Assembly: GCF_017877055.1 (NCBI RefSeq)
Contig: NZ_JAGIPG010000001.1
Coordinates: 1,860,001-1,924,000 of the forward strand
Direction of reading: 5' to 3'
DNA length: 64,000 nt
Source of the DNA: Neorhizobium galegae
GTDB lineage: Bacteria; Pseudomonadota; Alphaproteobacteria; Rhizobiales; Rhizobiaceae
Part shown: positions 8,038 to 18,990 of the stretch, piece by piece
Position numbering within the stretch: the first letter of the stretch is position 1
Layout of the letters: each line of letters starts with the position of its first letter
Translations under genes and position numbers: made by a program
The notes under the pieces: generated by a model
The model's input: the letters and a program-made list of their open reading frames with translations, nothing else
What the model was told of the DNA's origin: nothing
Databases searched by the model: none

Positions 8038-10698
8038 TCAGGCGTCGAGAGCGGCCGCCACCGCGTCGAGCGCCTCGCTCGCCTTGGCGCCATCGGGTCC
8101 ACCGGCCTGGGCCATGTCGGGACGGCCACCGCCGCCCTTGCCGCCGAGAGCCACGGATGCGATGCGGACCAGGTCCACGGCGCTGAAGCGATCGACCAGG
8201 TCAGGCGTGACCGCAACCACGGCGCTTGCCTTGCCGTCTTCCGAAACGCCGATCAGCGTGACGACGCCGGAGCCGAGGCTCGCCTTGCCTTCATCCGCCA
8301 GGCCCTTCAGGTCCTTGGCGTCGATGCCGTTCAGCGCCTTGCCCATGAACTTGATGCCGCCGATCTCCTTGAAATCACCGGCCGAACCGCCCTGCCCGCC
8401 GCCCATGGCAAGCCTGCGCCTGGCGTCCGCCAGTTCCTTCTCGAGCTTGCGGCGTTCGTCGATCAGCGCTTCGACGCGCGAAACCAATTCCGCCGGCTGC
8501 ACCTTCAAGGCACCTGCGAGCGTCTTCACGCGCTCGTCCTGTTCGGCGAGATAGGTCCGCGCCGCCTCGCCCGTCACCGCCTCGACGCGGCGAACACCGG
8601 CGCCGACGGCGCTTTCGCCGAGAATGCGGACAAGGCCGATATCGCCGGTCGCGTTGACATGCGTGCCGCCGCAGAGTTCGACCGAATAGGGCTTGCCGGC
8701 CTTGGGGCCTTCGATCGCCTTGCCCATCGCAACGACGCGAACTTCATCACCGTATTTTTCGCCGAACAGCGCCATGGCGCCCTCCGCGATCGCGTCGTCG
8801 ACGCTCATCAGCCGGGTCGTGACCGGCGCATTCTGCAGGATGATGGCATTTGCCATGTCCTCGACCTTCTGCAACTCCTCTGCCGACATCGGCTTCGGAT
8901 GCGAGACGTCGAAGCGTAGCCGCTCGGGCGCAACCAGCGAACCCTTCTGGGCCACATGGGTGCCGAGCACTTCACGCAGCGCCTCATGCAGAAGGTGAGT
9001 AGCCGAATGGTTGGAACGCAGGCGGGAACGGCGGGCATGATCGACCGTCAGCGCCACCGCGTCGCCGACCTTCAACGTGCCCTCAGCGACGGTCGCGACG
9101 TGGACGAACAGGCCCTCGCCCTTTTTCTGGGTATCAGAGACATCGAGCTTGCCATTGTCGGTCGAGATCACCCCGGTATCGCCCATTTGGCCGCCGGATT
9201 CGCCGTAGAACGGCGTCTGGTTGACGACGACCTGCACCTGCTCGCCGGCCGAAGCGCTGTCGACGGCCTTGCCGTCGCGGACGATCGCCTGCACCACGCC
9301 TTCGGCCATTTCCATGTCGTAGCCGAGGAATTCGGTCGCGCCGTGCTTTTCCTTGAGCTCGAACCAGATCGTCTCGGTGGCCTTGTCACCGGAGCCGGTC
9401 CAATGGGAGCGGGCTTCGGCCTTCTGGCGCTCCATGGCGTCCGTAAAGCCGGAAATATCGACGCCAATCTCGCGGGCGCGCAAGGCATCCTGCGTCAGAT
9501 CGAGCGGGAAGCCATAGGTATCATAGAGCTTGAAGGCCGTCTCGCCATCCAGCATGTCGCCCTTGTGAAGGGTGTTCGTCGCATCCGAGAGCAGTGAAAG
9601 ACCGCGCTCCAGCGTCTTGCGGAAGCGGTTTTCCTCGAGCTTCAGCGTTTCCGAAATCAGCGATTCCGCACGCACCAGTTCCGGATAGGCGCGTCCCATC
9701 TGCTGGATCAGGGCCGGCAGCAGTTTCCAGAGCAGCGGATCGCGGGCGCCGAGCAGCTGCGCATGGCGCATGGCGCGGCGCATGATGCGGCGAAGCACAT
9801 AACCACGGCCCTCGTTCGACGGCAGCACGCCGTCGGCGATCAGGAATGCGGAAGACCGCAGGTGGTCGGCGATGACGCGGTGGCTGCCGCGATGCTCGCC
9901 TTCCGCCTTGACGCCGGTCGCCTCTTCCGAGGCCGAGATCAGCGCGCGGAACAGGTCGATGTCGTAATTGTCGTGCTGGCCCTGCAGCACGGCCGCAACA
10001 CGCTCCAGGCCCATGCCGGTATCGATCGACGGGCGCGGCAGGTCGATGCGCTCTTCCTTCGTCACCTGCTCATACTGCATGAAGACGAGGTTCCAGATCT
10101 CGATGAACCGGTCGCCGTCCTCTTCCGGCGAACCGGGAGGGCCGCCCCAGATATGGTCGCCATGGTCATAGAAGATTTCCGAGCACGGGCCGCAGGGACC
10201 GGTATCGCCCATCGCCCAGAAATTGTCGCTGGTCGGAATGCGGATGATCCTGTCGTCCGAAAGGCCGGCGATCTTCTTCCAGAGGCCGAAAGCCTCATCG
10301 TCGGTGTGATAAACCGTCACCAGGAGACGCTTGGCGTCGAGGCCGAACTCCTTGGTGATCAGGTTCCAGGCAAGCTCGATGGCACGCTCCTTGAAATAAT
10401 CGCCGAAGGAGAAATTGCCGAGCATTTCGAAGAAGGTATGGTGGCGGGCGGTATAGCCCACATTGTCGAGGTCGTTGTGCTTGCCGCCGGCGCGAACGCA
10501 TTTCTGTGCCGTTGCCGCCGTCGAATAGGGGCGCTTCTCGAGGCCGGTGAACACGTTCTTGAATTGCACCATGCCGGCATTGGTGAACATCAGCGTCGGA
10601 TCGTTGCGCGGCACCAGCGGACTGGAGGAGACGACCTCGTGTCCGTTCTTTCGGAAATAGTCGAGGAAGGTCGACCGGATTTCATTCACGCCGCTCAT
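8038..10698 (-). CDS. alaS: Alanyl-tRNA synthetase
   Basis: Class II aminoacyl-tRNA synthetase charging tRNA-Ala, cytoplasmic. 886 residues, the usual length. The N-terminal catalytic core carries the [18 protein letters not shown] motif. The editing domain has the zinc pattern [11 protein letters not shown] together with CGGTHV further on. A C-terminal DHHA1 domain ends the protein. ATG 10698 is the conventional start ([15 protein letters not shown]). The neighbour recA lies upstream on the same strand, separated by a terminator. Confidence 0.98.
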   Translation of the reverse strand: MSGVNEIRSTFLDYFRKNGHEVVSSSPLVPRNDPTLMFTNAGMVQFKNVFTGLEKRPYSTAATAQKCVRAGGKHNDLDNVGYTARHHTFFEMLGNFSFGDYFKERAIELAWNLITKEFGLDAKRLLVTVYHTDDEAFGLWKKIAGLSDDRIIRIPTSDNFWAMGDTGPCGPCSEIFYDHGDHIWGGPPGSPEEDGDRFIEIWNLVFMQYEQVTKEERIDLPRPSIDTGMGLERVAAVLQGQHDNYDIDLFRALISASEEATGVKAEGEHRGSHRVIADHLRSSAFLIADGVLPSNEGRGYVLRRIMRRAMRHAQLLGARDPLLWKLLPALIQQMGRAYPELVRAESLISETLKLEENRFRKTLERGLSLLSDATNTLHKGDMLDGETAFKLYDTYGFPLDLTQDALRAREIGVDISGFTDAMERQKAEARSHWTGSGDKATETIWFELKEKHGATEFLGYDMEMAEGVVQAIVRDGKAVDSASAGEQVQVVVNQTPFYGESGGQMGDTGVISTDNGKLDVSDTQKKGEGLFVHVATVAEGTLKVGDAVALTVDHARRSRLRSNHSATHLLHEALREVLGTHVAQKGSLVAPERLRFDVSHPKPMSAEELQKVEDMANAIILQNAPVTTRLMSVDDAIAEGAMALFGEKYGDEVRVVAMGKAIEGPKAGKPYSVELCGGTHVNATGDIGLVRILGESAVGAGVRRVEAVTGEAARTYLAEQDERVKTLAGALKVQPAELVSRVEALIDERRKLEKELADARRRLAMGGGQGGSAGDFKEIGGIKFMGKALNGIDAKDLKGLADEGKASLGSGVVTLIGVSEDGKASAVVAVTPDLVDRFSAVDLVRIASVALGGKGGGGRPDMAQAGGPDGAKASEALDAVAAALDA

Positions 10699-10800
10699 GC
10701 TACGCCCTTTTTACCGCCGGATGCGGTCCTATTATTCGAAAACCAAAGGCTTGTATCGCCCACACCCACAACTGTCCAGCCGCCGACCGCCTAACCGAAC

Positions 10801-10840
10801 GAGAAACCGGCCGCGCATCTTTGCATGCGCAGCCGGTTCA
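10801..10840 (-). terminator. Terminator of recA
   Basis: Long hairpin: AACCGGC plus GCGCAT paired with ATGCGC plus GCCGGTT, with one mismatch and a 6-base loop; on the minus strand TTTCTCGTT follows. It lies between the recA stop and the alaS start. Confidence 0.75.
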
Positions 10841-10880
10841 AAATCAGCGGTGGGAGAAATTCCGGAAGCGGCTGGACCGC

Positions 10881-11969
<1,089 letters not shown>

Positions 11970-12097
11970 CTGGTCCCACCTTTAGGTTATTGCCGCCGCG
12001 CAAGCAATGAAGCTGCCGATAAAGGTGATGTACCTATTTTGTTCTCATTTGGCAAGGACCGATCAAACGATTGAGTCAAAATAGCTATTTCGATTTC

Positions 12098-12112
12098 GTT
12101 CTCAAAATGTTC
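12098..12112 (-). promoter_or_regulatory. LexA (SOS) box upstream of recA
   Basis: Plus strand reads GTTC-TCAAAAT-GTTC, a perfect match to the direct-repeat operator known for alphaproteobacterial LexA (GTTC-N7-GTTC, or GAAC-N7-GAAC on the recA strand). It sits 129 bases before the recA ATG in an AT-rich stretch. Confidence 0.85.
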
Positions 12113-12214
12113 ACCCGTGCCTGGGCATTTAAAATTCGCTTGTGAAATCAACGCCTCGCCGCGATCCCCAGGCGAATCGGGGCGTCTGAATATTTATGAG
12201 AGACCGTCCGATTC

Positions 12215-14830
12215 TCACTCCGAATCGAGCATTTCCCGGACTGCGACAGCAAGCTGCTTCAGCGAGAACGGCTTGGGCAGGAAGCCGAACTTGGCGTCGG
12301 CCGGCAGATTGCGGGCAAACGCATCCTCGGCATAACCGGAGACGAAGATGAACTTCATGTCCGGATAGGTTTTGCGCAGCTCGGTCAAAAGCGTCGGGCC
12401 GTCCATTTCCGGCATGACGACGTCCGAGACGACGATATCCACCTGCCCCTCAAGCTCTTCCATGATCTCGAGCGCCTCGGTGCCCGAGCCCGCCTCATGC
12501 ACGGTATAGCCACGGGTTTCCAGCATGCGTTTGCCGCCGCGACGAACTGCCTCCTCGTCCTCGACGAGCAGGACGACCGCCGACTTTCCCGTGAGGTCGA
12601 GGTCGTCGGAAACCGGCGTCGAGGCGACGGGCGCGAGAGCGGTCGGCTGCGCCTGCGGACCGGCTGCGGGAGCGTCGGGGACGACGACAGGCGCTTCGGG
12701 AATGTGGCGTGGAAGGAAGATGCGGAAACTCGTGCCGCGGCCGACCTCCGATTCGGGATAGATATAGCCGCCCGACTGTTTGACGATGCCATAGACCATG
12801 GAGAGACCGAGGCCTGTGCCCTTGCCCACTTCCTTGGTGGTGAAGAACGGTTCGAAGATCTTGTCGATGATTTCAGGCGGAATGCCCGTGCCGGTGTCGG
12901 AAACCTCGATCATCACGAAATCCTCGGCCGGCAGATCCGTCTGATGGAAACCGCCCGCATCCTCGGCGGATACGTTGCGGGTCTTGATCAGGATCGTGCC
13001 GCCCTGGGGCATGGCGTCGCGCGCGTTGACACAAAGGTTGATCAGAACCTGCTCGAACTGCGAAAGATCGGTGCGCACCGGCCAGATATCGCGGCCGTAA
13101 TCCACTTCGAGCTTCACATTGGTGCCGGAGATCAACCGGTCGACCAGCATGCGCAGGTCGCCGACGACATCGGTCAAGTTCAGCACCGCCGGCCGCATGG
13201 TCTGCTTGCGCGAGAAGGCGAGCAACTGGCGCACCAGCACGGCGGCACGGTTGGCATTGCGCTTGATCTCCATCAGGTCGGCAAAGCTCGCGTCGGAGGG
13301 ACGCGCCTGCAGCAGGAGATGATCGGAGGACAGAAGGATCGCAGTCAGGACGTTGTTGAAGTCGTGGGCGATGCCGCCCGCCAGCGTGCCGACCGCATTG
13401 AGCTTCTGGGTCTGGGCCATCTGGGTTTCGAGCGCCTTCTGCTCGGTCGTCTCGACGGCATAGACGATCGCGGCCTCTTCCGGCGCCTCGTCGCTTTCGT
13501 CGATCACGGCGTTCACATAGAAGCGCACATAGCGGTTCTCGTCACCCGGGTGGCGCGAATCGATCGGGGCGATATCGCCCTGTCCGTCCTTGGCAGCGGC
13601 AATCGCCTGCATCAGATGCTGGCGGGCATTGTCGTGCACGATGCGGTCGAGTTCGATACCGGCGTCCACGTCGTCGCGGGACACGACGTCGGCAAACAGT
13701 TTGAGGAACGGCGCATTGATGCGCAGGATCCGGCCTTCGCCATCGACGGAGGCAATCGCCATCGGCGTGTTGTTGAAGAAGCGCGTGAAGCGCATCGCGG
13801 AGGCGGACTGGTCGCCCTCGCCGCCCTTCGGCCGCGCCAGCACGATGGTGCGGCTTTCGCCCGGCGCGCCGTCGCGGGTGGCACTGACATTATGCACCAG
13901 GCGCACGGGCAGGCTCTGGCCGTTGGTGCGGCGCAGATCGAGGTCGAGGGTCTCGGTGCGCTTCAGACCGGGTGCTGCCTGCACCGACTGGATCAGCGCC
14001 ATGCCCTCACCGGCCACGAGATCGGCGATCGTCACCGAGCGCGGCACGAACTTAGTCAGGTCGATGCCGAGCCATTCGGCAAGCGTGGCGTTCAGGTAGA
14101 AGATCTCGCCCTTCTTGCCCGCAGAGAAGAACCCGACGGGCGCATGGTCGAGATAGTCGATGGCGTTCTGCAGTTCGCGGAAGAACCGTTCCTGGTCGTC
14201 GCGTTCCGAGGTGATGTCGGTGATCTGCCAGATGTCGAGCTGGCCCTTGCGGCTGTCGGCGGGCGTCAGCAGCCGTGCCTTGAGACGGTACCAGTGGGCG
14301 CCGGAACCGTTGCCGGTCGTGCGTCCGATCGGCTGGAGAAGCCGGAACTCCTCATGGCCTTCCCGGCCTTCGCGCAGAGCCGTCGTCAGCCGGTAAAGCG
14401 CCTCGGTCGATTCGCGGGTCTTGGACAGAAGCGCCTCGAGCGACTGCACGTTGCTCGCCTTGGTCGCGCCGGTCATCCGGCCATAGGCGGCGTTGGCATA
14501 GAGAATACGACCCTTGGCGTCGGTGATCAGAATGCCGTCGGGATGGTTGGCCAGGAAACCGCGAGCCAGCTCGTCGGAACGCGACTGCGGCATTACCTCG
14601 ACGAGGCCGATGATCGAGGACACCAGGAAGAAGATGCCGACCATCGCGAGAATGCCGAGCAGGCCGAGTACCACCTCGTTGTCGAGCGCATGCTGGAACA
14701 TTACGAATCCGGCGGCTACGCCACAGAGAACGAGCGCCAGAAGGACGATCCGGATGATGGTGCCGCCACGCGTCCCTTTTTCCACCAGGGGCGCCTCGTA
14801 GTTGCCGCTCTGCTGCAACTTCGTCATCAA
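12215..14830 (-). CDS. cckA: Cell-cycle hybrid histidine kinase CckA
   Basis: Inner-membrane hybrid kinase that, through ChpT, phosphorylates CtrA and CpdR and so controls the alphaproteobacterial cell cycle. 871 residues. Two membrane helices lie at about 26-46 and 54-76, followed by PAS-type regions (about 85-460). The HisKA domain has the phospho-acceptor His in [10 protein letters not shown] at about 488, then a HATPase ([22 protein letters not shown]). A C-terminal receiver (about 745-865) has the phospho-acceptor Asp in [10 protein letters not shown] at about 801. Its own promoter must lie in the divergent region 14831-15078. ChpT and CtrA are not in the window. Confidence 0.95.
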   Translation of the reverse strand: MMTKLQQSGNYEAPLVEKGTRGGTIIRIVLLALVLCGVAAGFVMFQHALDNEVVLGLLGILAMVGIFFLVSSIIGLVEVMPQSRSDELARGFLANHPDGILITDAKGRILYANAAYGRMTGATKASNVQSLEALLSKTRESTEALYRLTTALREGREGHEEFRLLQPIGRTTGNGSGAHWYRLKARLLTPADSRKGQLDIWQITDITSERDDQERFFRELQNAIDYLDHAPVGFFSAGKKGEIFYLNATLAEWLGIDLTKFVPRSVTIADLVAGEGMALIQSVQAAPGLKRTETLDLDLRRTNGQSLPVRLVHNVSATRDGAPGESRTIVLARPKGGEGDQSASAMRFTRFFNNTPMAIASVDGEGRILRINAPFLKLFADVVSRDDVDAGIELDRIVHDNARQHLMQAIAAAKDGQGDIAPIDSRHPGDENRYVRFYVNAVIDESDEAPEEAAIVYAVETTEQKALETQMAQTQKLNAVGTLAGGIAHDFNNVLTAILLSSDHLLLQARPSDASFADLMEIKRNANRAAVLVRQLLAFSRKQTMRPAVLNLTDVVGDLRMLVDRLISGTNVKLEVDYGRDIWPVRTDLSQFEQVLINLCVNARDAMPQGGTILIKTRNVSAEDAGGFHQTDLPAEDFVMIEVSDTGTGIPPEIIDKIFEPFFTTKEVGKGTGLGLSMVYGIVKQSGGYIYPESEVGRGTSFRIFLPRHIPEAPVVVPDAPAAGPQAQPTALAPVASTPVSDDLDLTGKSAVVLLVEDEEAVRRGGKRMLETRGYTVHEAGSGTEALEIMEELEGQVDIVVSDVVMPEMDGPTLLTELRKTYPDMKFIFVSGYAEDAFARNLPADAKFGFLPKPFSLKQLAVAVREMLDSE

Positions 14831-15078
14831 TTCCTCGCATTTCGACCGGCGCTGCGGCCATGAACATCAGGGATCAGGAATCCCGCGATTCCTTATTAGC
14901 AAGTTGCCGGTTAAGCAAAAAGCTCTGCTGGGCCACAAAACCCGGGACAGTTTGGCGGAGTGACCTATCTTTGCTTTTCTACGCTGTCTTTCAGCGCGGG
15001 ACAGTGACAGTTAGCAGCTTGCTTCGGTAGGAAAAAAGTCGTTTTTTACCGCGGCTTTCACATGAGGAGTGGCAAGAT

Positions 15079-16161
15079 ATGTTGAATGACCTGATAGGCG
15101 CCTATGGAGGGAACCTCCTGATCGCAGTCGTCGGCGTCGGCATCGGGCTTCTCGTGCTCATCGGCGTGCTCTGGCTCATCCGCAGCCGGACCGGCCCTTC
15201 GCCCTTCGTGCGCGGCGGAAAAAACCGCCAGCCGCGGCTGCAGGTGCTGGATGCGGCGGCAGTCGATGCGCGCCGTCGCTTGGTTCTCATCCGCCGCGAC
15301 GGGGTCGAACACCTGATCATGATCGGCGGACCGACCGATATCGTCATCGAAAGCGGAATTTCCACGGCGGCGCCTGCCATGCCGGCGACCCTGGCGACGG
15401 GGGCCAACCGGTTCCAGCCAATGGACATGACGGTTCCCGTCCAGGCGGCACCCGCCATGGAAGCCCGACCGGCTGCCGTTGCCGAGCCACGCCCCGCCCC
15501 GATCCCACGTCCCGCAATTCCGGAACCGCGCGTCGAGCCGCCCCGGGAAAGCGCGTTGCCGCAGCGAGAGACGCCGCGCGCCGCGCCGCCGGCTCCCACG
15601 ACGGGCCCCATACCGATGAGCGGGACACTTGCCCCGCGCCCCGCGCCGCCTGCCCCGGCTCACAATGCCGCATCTCCCGAGCCGGCCGCCGCCCCGAGGA
15701 TCGAACCGCCGGCCCGCCAAGCCCCGGAGGTAAAACCCGAACAGTTGCGGCCGATCGCAGCATTGGCAGCCGCTGCGGCACCGCCGCCTCCTGCCCCAAC
15801 CCCTGCCCAGGTTCCGGCCTTCGACGACGCGGCCGATGTGCTCGACGCCGCCCGTGGACGGGTCTTCCAGGAAGCACCCGAGCCGCGCGTCGTGCCGGTC
15901 AGCGCCGCGATCGTGCCACCTGCCCTGCAATCGGCCGCCGACAAGCCGAAACAGCTCGGCAGCGACTTCGAACGGATTCTCGAAGAGGAAATGGCAAACA
16001 ACCTCGCCGCCCGGGAGCCTGCCGTCATCCCGGCGCCGAACCGCCAGATGCAGCCGAGGAACCCCGGTGTGCCGCCGGTCACTGGCGCAACGCCGGAGCC
16101 AAGCCTGCAGTCGGAAGTCGCCCGCATCTTCGGCGAGATGTCCGTCACCCGCGACAAGTGA
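15079..16161 (+). CDS. FliO-domain membrane protein with long Pro/Ala-rich tail
   Basis: 360 residues. One N-terminal membrane helix (about 12-34) is followed by a short domain with the FliO pattern (RLQVLDAAAVDARRRLVLI, then EHLIMIGGPTDIV, about 52-93), then about 200 residues of Pro/Ala-rich disordered sequence and a short conserved-looking C-terminus. FliO helps assemble the flagellar export gate, but no flagellar gene is nearby and the tail is atypical. The role is therefore unproven; it may be a general membrane adaptor. It is divergent from cckA, with GAGGAG upstream of ATG 15079. Confidence 0.72.
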   Translation: MLNDLIGAYGGNLLIAVVGVGIGLLVLIGVLWLIRSRTGPSPFVRGGKNRQPRLQVLDAAAVDARRRLVLIRRDGVEHLIMIGGPTDIVIESGISTAAPAMPATLATGANRFQPMDMTVPVQAAPAMEARPAAVAEPRPAPIPRPAIPEPRVEPPRESALPQRETPRAAPPAPTTGPIPMSGTLAPRPAPPAPAHNAASPEPAAAPRIEPPARQAPEVKPEQLRPIAALAAAAAPPPPAPTPAQVPAFDDAADVLDAARGRVFQEAPEPRVVPVSAAIVPPALQSAADKPKQLGSDFERILEEEMANNLAAREPAVIPAPNRQMQPRNPGVPPVTGATPEPSLQSEVARIFGEMSVTRDK

Positions 16162-16191
16162 GCCGGCCCGAGGTTTGAATTTTCGGCCAAG

Positions 16192-16215
16192 AAAAAAGGC
16201 ACGGAAAACCGTGCC
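16192..16215 (-). terminator. Terminator of dksA (also facing the FliO-like gene)
   Basis: Perfect 7-bp stem GGCACGG/CCGTGCC with a 4-base loop. On the minus strand TTTTTT follows directly; on the plus strand a T6 run begins a few bases later. It serves two converging genes. Confidence 0.85.
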
Positions 16216-16243
16216 CTGAATTTTTTCTGACTGATCGGGCGAA

Positions 16244-16663
16244 TTATTCGTCCCGATAGACCTTTTCGCGGCGCTCGTGGCGTTCCTGCGCCTCGATCGA
16301 CAGCGTGGCGATCGGACGGGCGTCGAGACGCTTGAGGCCGATCGGTTCGCCCGTTTCCTCGCAGTAACCGTAGGTGCCGTCTTCGATGCGCTGCAAGGCG
16401 GCATCGATCTTGGAAATCAGCTTGCGCTGGCGGTCACGGGCTCGAAGCTCGATAGCCCTGTCGGTTTCGGAGGAAGCCCGGTCGGCGAGATCCGGGTGGT
16501 TGGCGCTCTCTTCTGCCAGGTGACCCAGCGTTTCGCGCGCTTCTCTCAGGATATCGTTTTTCCAGGCGATAAGCTTTGCCCGGAAATACGCCTTCTGATT
16601 TGCATTCATGAACTCGTCGTTTTCCGAGAGCACATAATTGCTAAGATCGATCTTCTCACTCAA
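16244..16663 (-). CDS. dksA: RNA polymerase-binding factor DksA
   Basis: Binds the RNA polymerase secondary channel and works with ppGpp in the stringent response. 139 residues from TTG 16663, chosen because AGGAG lies 7 bases upstream and the product begins SEKIDLSNY, the usual rhizobial start. The longer frame from 16726 has no such site. The coiled-coil tip carries the acidic residues (DLADRASSETDRA). Of the four zinc-finger cysteines of the E. coli protein only C101 remains; the others are Thr, Ser and Ala, so this is a zinc-free type. A terminator follows. Confidence 0.93.
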   Translation of the reverse strand: MSEKIDLSNYVLSENDEFMNANQKAYFRAKLIAWKNDILREARETLGHLAEESANHPDLADRASSETDRAIELRARDRQRKLISKIDAALQRIEDGTYGYCEETGEPIGLKRLDARPIATLSIEAQERHERREKVYRDE

Positions 16664-16933
16664 CGCGATTCTCCTGAAGAACATCTCATGCGGCGCTCTA
16701 TATCCTATCCTCCCATCCCGATTCAAGCCTCGCGCTCAGTATTAAGGCATTTTTAAAACTGTCATAAAAATCCGCTAAACGGCTATTTTTTAAGCTTTTA
16801 TTCTGAACACCCGAAACTCTTCTCCACAGGAGGCTGCGCTCGGGCAGGCTATTTCAGAACATCTGTGGCAGTTGACGAGTCTCGTGCCGAAAGGCTACCC
16901 ATCGCTTCCATCCTCTCACTAGCGGTGCCGGGC

Positions 16934-17443
16934 ATGACGACGATCAATCCTCCTCCTTCCCGCATCTACCTGCTGCGCCATGCCAAGTCCGGCTGGGCGG
17001 AGCCGGGACAACACGATTTCGATCGGCCCCTCGACAATCAGGGCTTCGCACAGGCCGAGATCGTTGCCGACAAGGCTGCCGATCGCAACTACCGGCCTGA
17101 TATCCTTATCAGTTCCACCGCCATCCGATGCCGCCAGACCGCCGAGGCGGTCCGACGTGCGATCAGCGAGGAGATCGAGCCTGTCTTCATCGACGAGCTC
17201 TACAACGGCTCGCTCGGCACCTATCTCGCGATTCTGGCAGGCCAGCGGGACAGCAACTCGGTCATGCTCGTCGGCCACAACCCGACCATGGAAGAAGTGC
17301 TGGAAGGGCTGATCGGCGCCGACCAGATGGTGGCGGCCGTCCCCGGCGGCTACCCTCCTGCCGGTCTTGCGGTACTCGATTATCGCGGTTTTGTCGCAGG
17401 CTCCGATGCAGCCTGGACCCTGACCGACTTCCTGACGGCCTGA
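16934..17443 (+). CDS. sixA: Phosphohistidine phosphatase SixA family
   Basis: Histidine phosphatase fold (phosphoglycerate mutase superfamily), 169 residues from ATG 16934. The catalytic R-H pair is R15-H16 in LLRHAKSGW; the second His is H115 in VGHNPT. SixA removes phosphate from histidine in Hpt domains or the NPr/PTS-Ntr proteins. A longer GTG start at 16865 would add 23 unlike residues and is less likely. It leads directly into ycjX; their close spacing suggests one operon. Confidence 0.85.
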   Translation: MTTINPPPSRIYLLRHAKSGWAEPGQHDFDRPLDNQGFAQAEIVADKAADRNYRPDILISSTAIRCRQTAEAVRRAISEEIEPVFIDELYNGSLGTYLAILAGQRDSNSVMLVGHNPTMEEVLEGLIGADQMVAAVPGGYPPAGLAVLDYRGFVAGSDAAWTLTDFLTA

Positions 17444-17520
17444 ACTGGACCCGAGCGACGGCTTTGCGGCCTCCCACCGGCTTCCTATATAGGCGTAAAC
17501 TCTGGCCCCGGAATGACGCC

Positions 17521-18990
17521 TTGCCGCCTTCGCTTACCAGCTTCTCGGATGACGCGCGCATCGCGCTCGACAATCTCGCCGACCGTGCCTCGGGTCTCGT
17601 GCATCCGACGATCCGGCTCGGCGTGACCGGCCTGTCGCGAGCCGGCAAGACCGTGTTCATCTCGTCGCTCATCCACAATCTCCTGAACGGGGGCCGGCTG
17701 CCGCTCTTCGAGGCGTTCCGGTCCGGCCGAATCTCTGCCGTACGGCTCGAGCCGCAGCCGGACGACGCCATCCCGCGCTTCCAGTACGAAGACCACATCC
17801 AGGCGCTGGTGCGCGACCGCATCTGGCCGGATTCGACCCGTGCGATCTCGGAATTGCGCATTACCCTCGACTACCAGAGCGCCAGCGGCTGGGGCCGGAT
17901 GTTTTCGCGCGGCCGGCTGTCGATCGACATCGTCGATTATCCCGGCGAATGGCTGCTCGACCTGCCGCTGCTGGGGCAGGATTTTCGCACCTTCAGCGAC
18001 AATACCGTAACCCTTGCCGGGACCGGCATACGCGAGGAATTGTCGCGGGAATGGCTCGCCCTCGCAAATGGCATAGATGCGGACGCCCCGGCTGACGAAA
18101 TGACCGCAAGGCGGCTGTCGGACGCCTTTGCGGGCTACCTCAAGGCCTGCAAGGCGGACGAACGGTCGCTTTCAACCCTGCCGCCCGGCCGCTTCCTGAT
18201 GCCCGGCGATCTCGAAGGCTCGCCGGCGCTCACGTTCGCACCGCTGCCGAACATGCCCGACACCAAAGCGCCGAAGGGTTCGCTGCGGGCGATGATGGAG
18301 CGTCGCTACGAGGCCTACAAGAACGTCGTGGTCAAGCCGTTCTTCCGCGAGCATTTCGCGCGGCTGGACCGCCAGATCGTGCTGATCGACGCGCTGCAGG
18401 CGATCAATCGCGGCCCCGAAGCGGTGCAGGATCTGGAACGGGCGCTGACCGACGTACTCGCCTGTTTCCGTCCAGGCCACAACAGCTTCTTCTCCTCCCT
18501 GATCGGTCGCCGGATCGACAAGGTTCTGGTCGCGGCGACCAAGGCGGATCACCTGCACCACGAGAGCCATGACCGCCTGGAACGGCTCACCGGCCGGCTG
18601 GTCGATCGGGCCGTGCAGCGCATCGGCATGGCCGGCGCCGGCATCGAGGTGATGGCGATCGCATCGGTGCGCGCCACCCGCGAGGCGACGGTCAAGGAAG
18701 ACGGCCATCTCCTGCCGGTCATCGTCGGCACGCCTATTGCGGGCGAGATGATCAATGGCGAACGCTTCGATGGAAGTAAGAAAACTGCGATATTTCCCGG
18801 TGACTTGCCGGAAAACCCTGAAGCATTTTTTCAACAGCTGGATTCCGTCGATGCGGAACTTCCGGAGATCAATGTGGTACGCTTTCGTCCGCCGGCGCTG
18901 GAAGAGGCCAATGGCGGCATCAAGCTCTCGGTGCCGCATATCCGGCTCGACCGCGCCATGCAGTTCCTGTTCGGAGATCGCCTCGCATGA
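17521..18990 (+). CDS. ycjX: YcjX-like P-loop GTPase (DUF463)
   Basis: Large stress-linked P-loop NTPase of the YcjX family. 489 residues from TTG 17521, which has GGAA 7 bases upstream. The frame stays open back into sixA, but the upstream residues overlap that gene and are not family-like. The Walker A motif is GLSRAGKT at about 37-44, and DIVDYPGEWLLD is a second nucleotide-site region. The molecular role is not established; in enterobacteria it belongs to the phage-shock/heat-shock gene group. It overlaps ycjF by 4 bases (ATGA), so the two are translated together. Confidence 0.88.
   Translation: MPPSLTSFSDDARIALDNLADRASGLVHPTIRLGVTGLSRAGKTVFISSLIHNLLNGGRLPLFEAFRSGRISAVRLEPQPDDAIPRFQYEDHIQALVRDRIWPDSTRAISELRITLDYQSASGWGRMFSRGRLSIDIVDYPGEWLLDLPLLGQDFRTFSDNTVTLAGTGIREELSREWLALANGIDADAPADEMTARRLSDAFAGYLKACKADERSLSTLPPGRFLMPGDLEGSPALTFAPLPNMPDTKAPKGSLRAMMERRYEAYKNVVVKPFFREHFARLDRQIVLIDALQAINRGPEAVQDLERALTDVLACFRPGHNSFFSSLIGRRIDKVLVAATKADHLHHESHDRLERLTGRLVDRAVQRIGMAGAGIEVMAIASVRATREATVKEDGHLLPVIVGTPIAGEMINGERFDGSKKTAIFPGDLPENPEAFFQQLDSVDAELPEINVVRFRPPALEEANGGIKLSVPHIRLDRAMQFLFGDRLA

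Noticed and set aside
12497..14863. A 788-codon open frame antisense to cckA
   Set aside because: The sense strand codes a complete hybrid kinase; the antisense text is His/Asp/Arg-rich shadow sequence.
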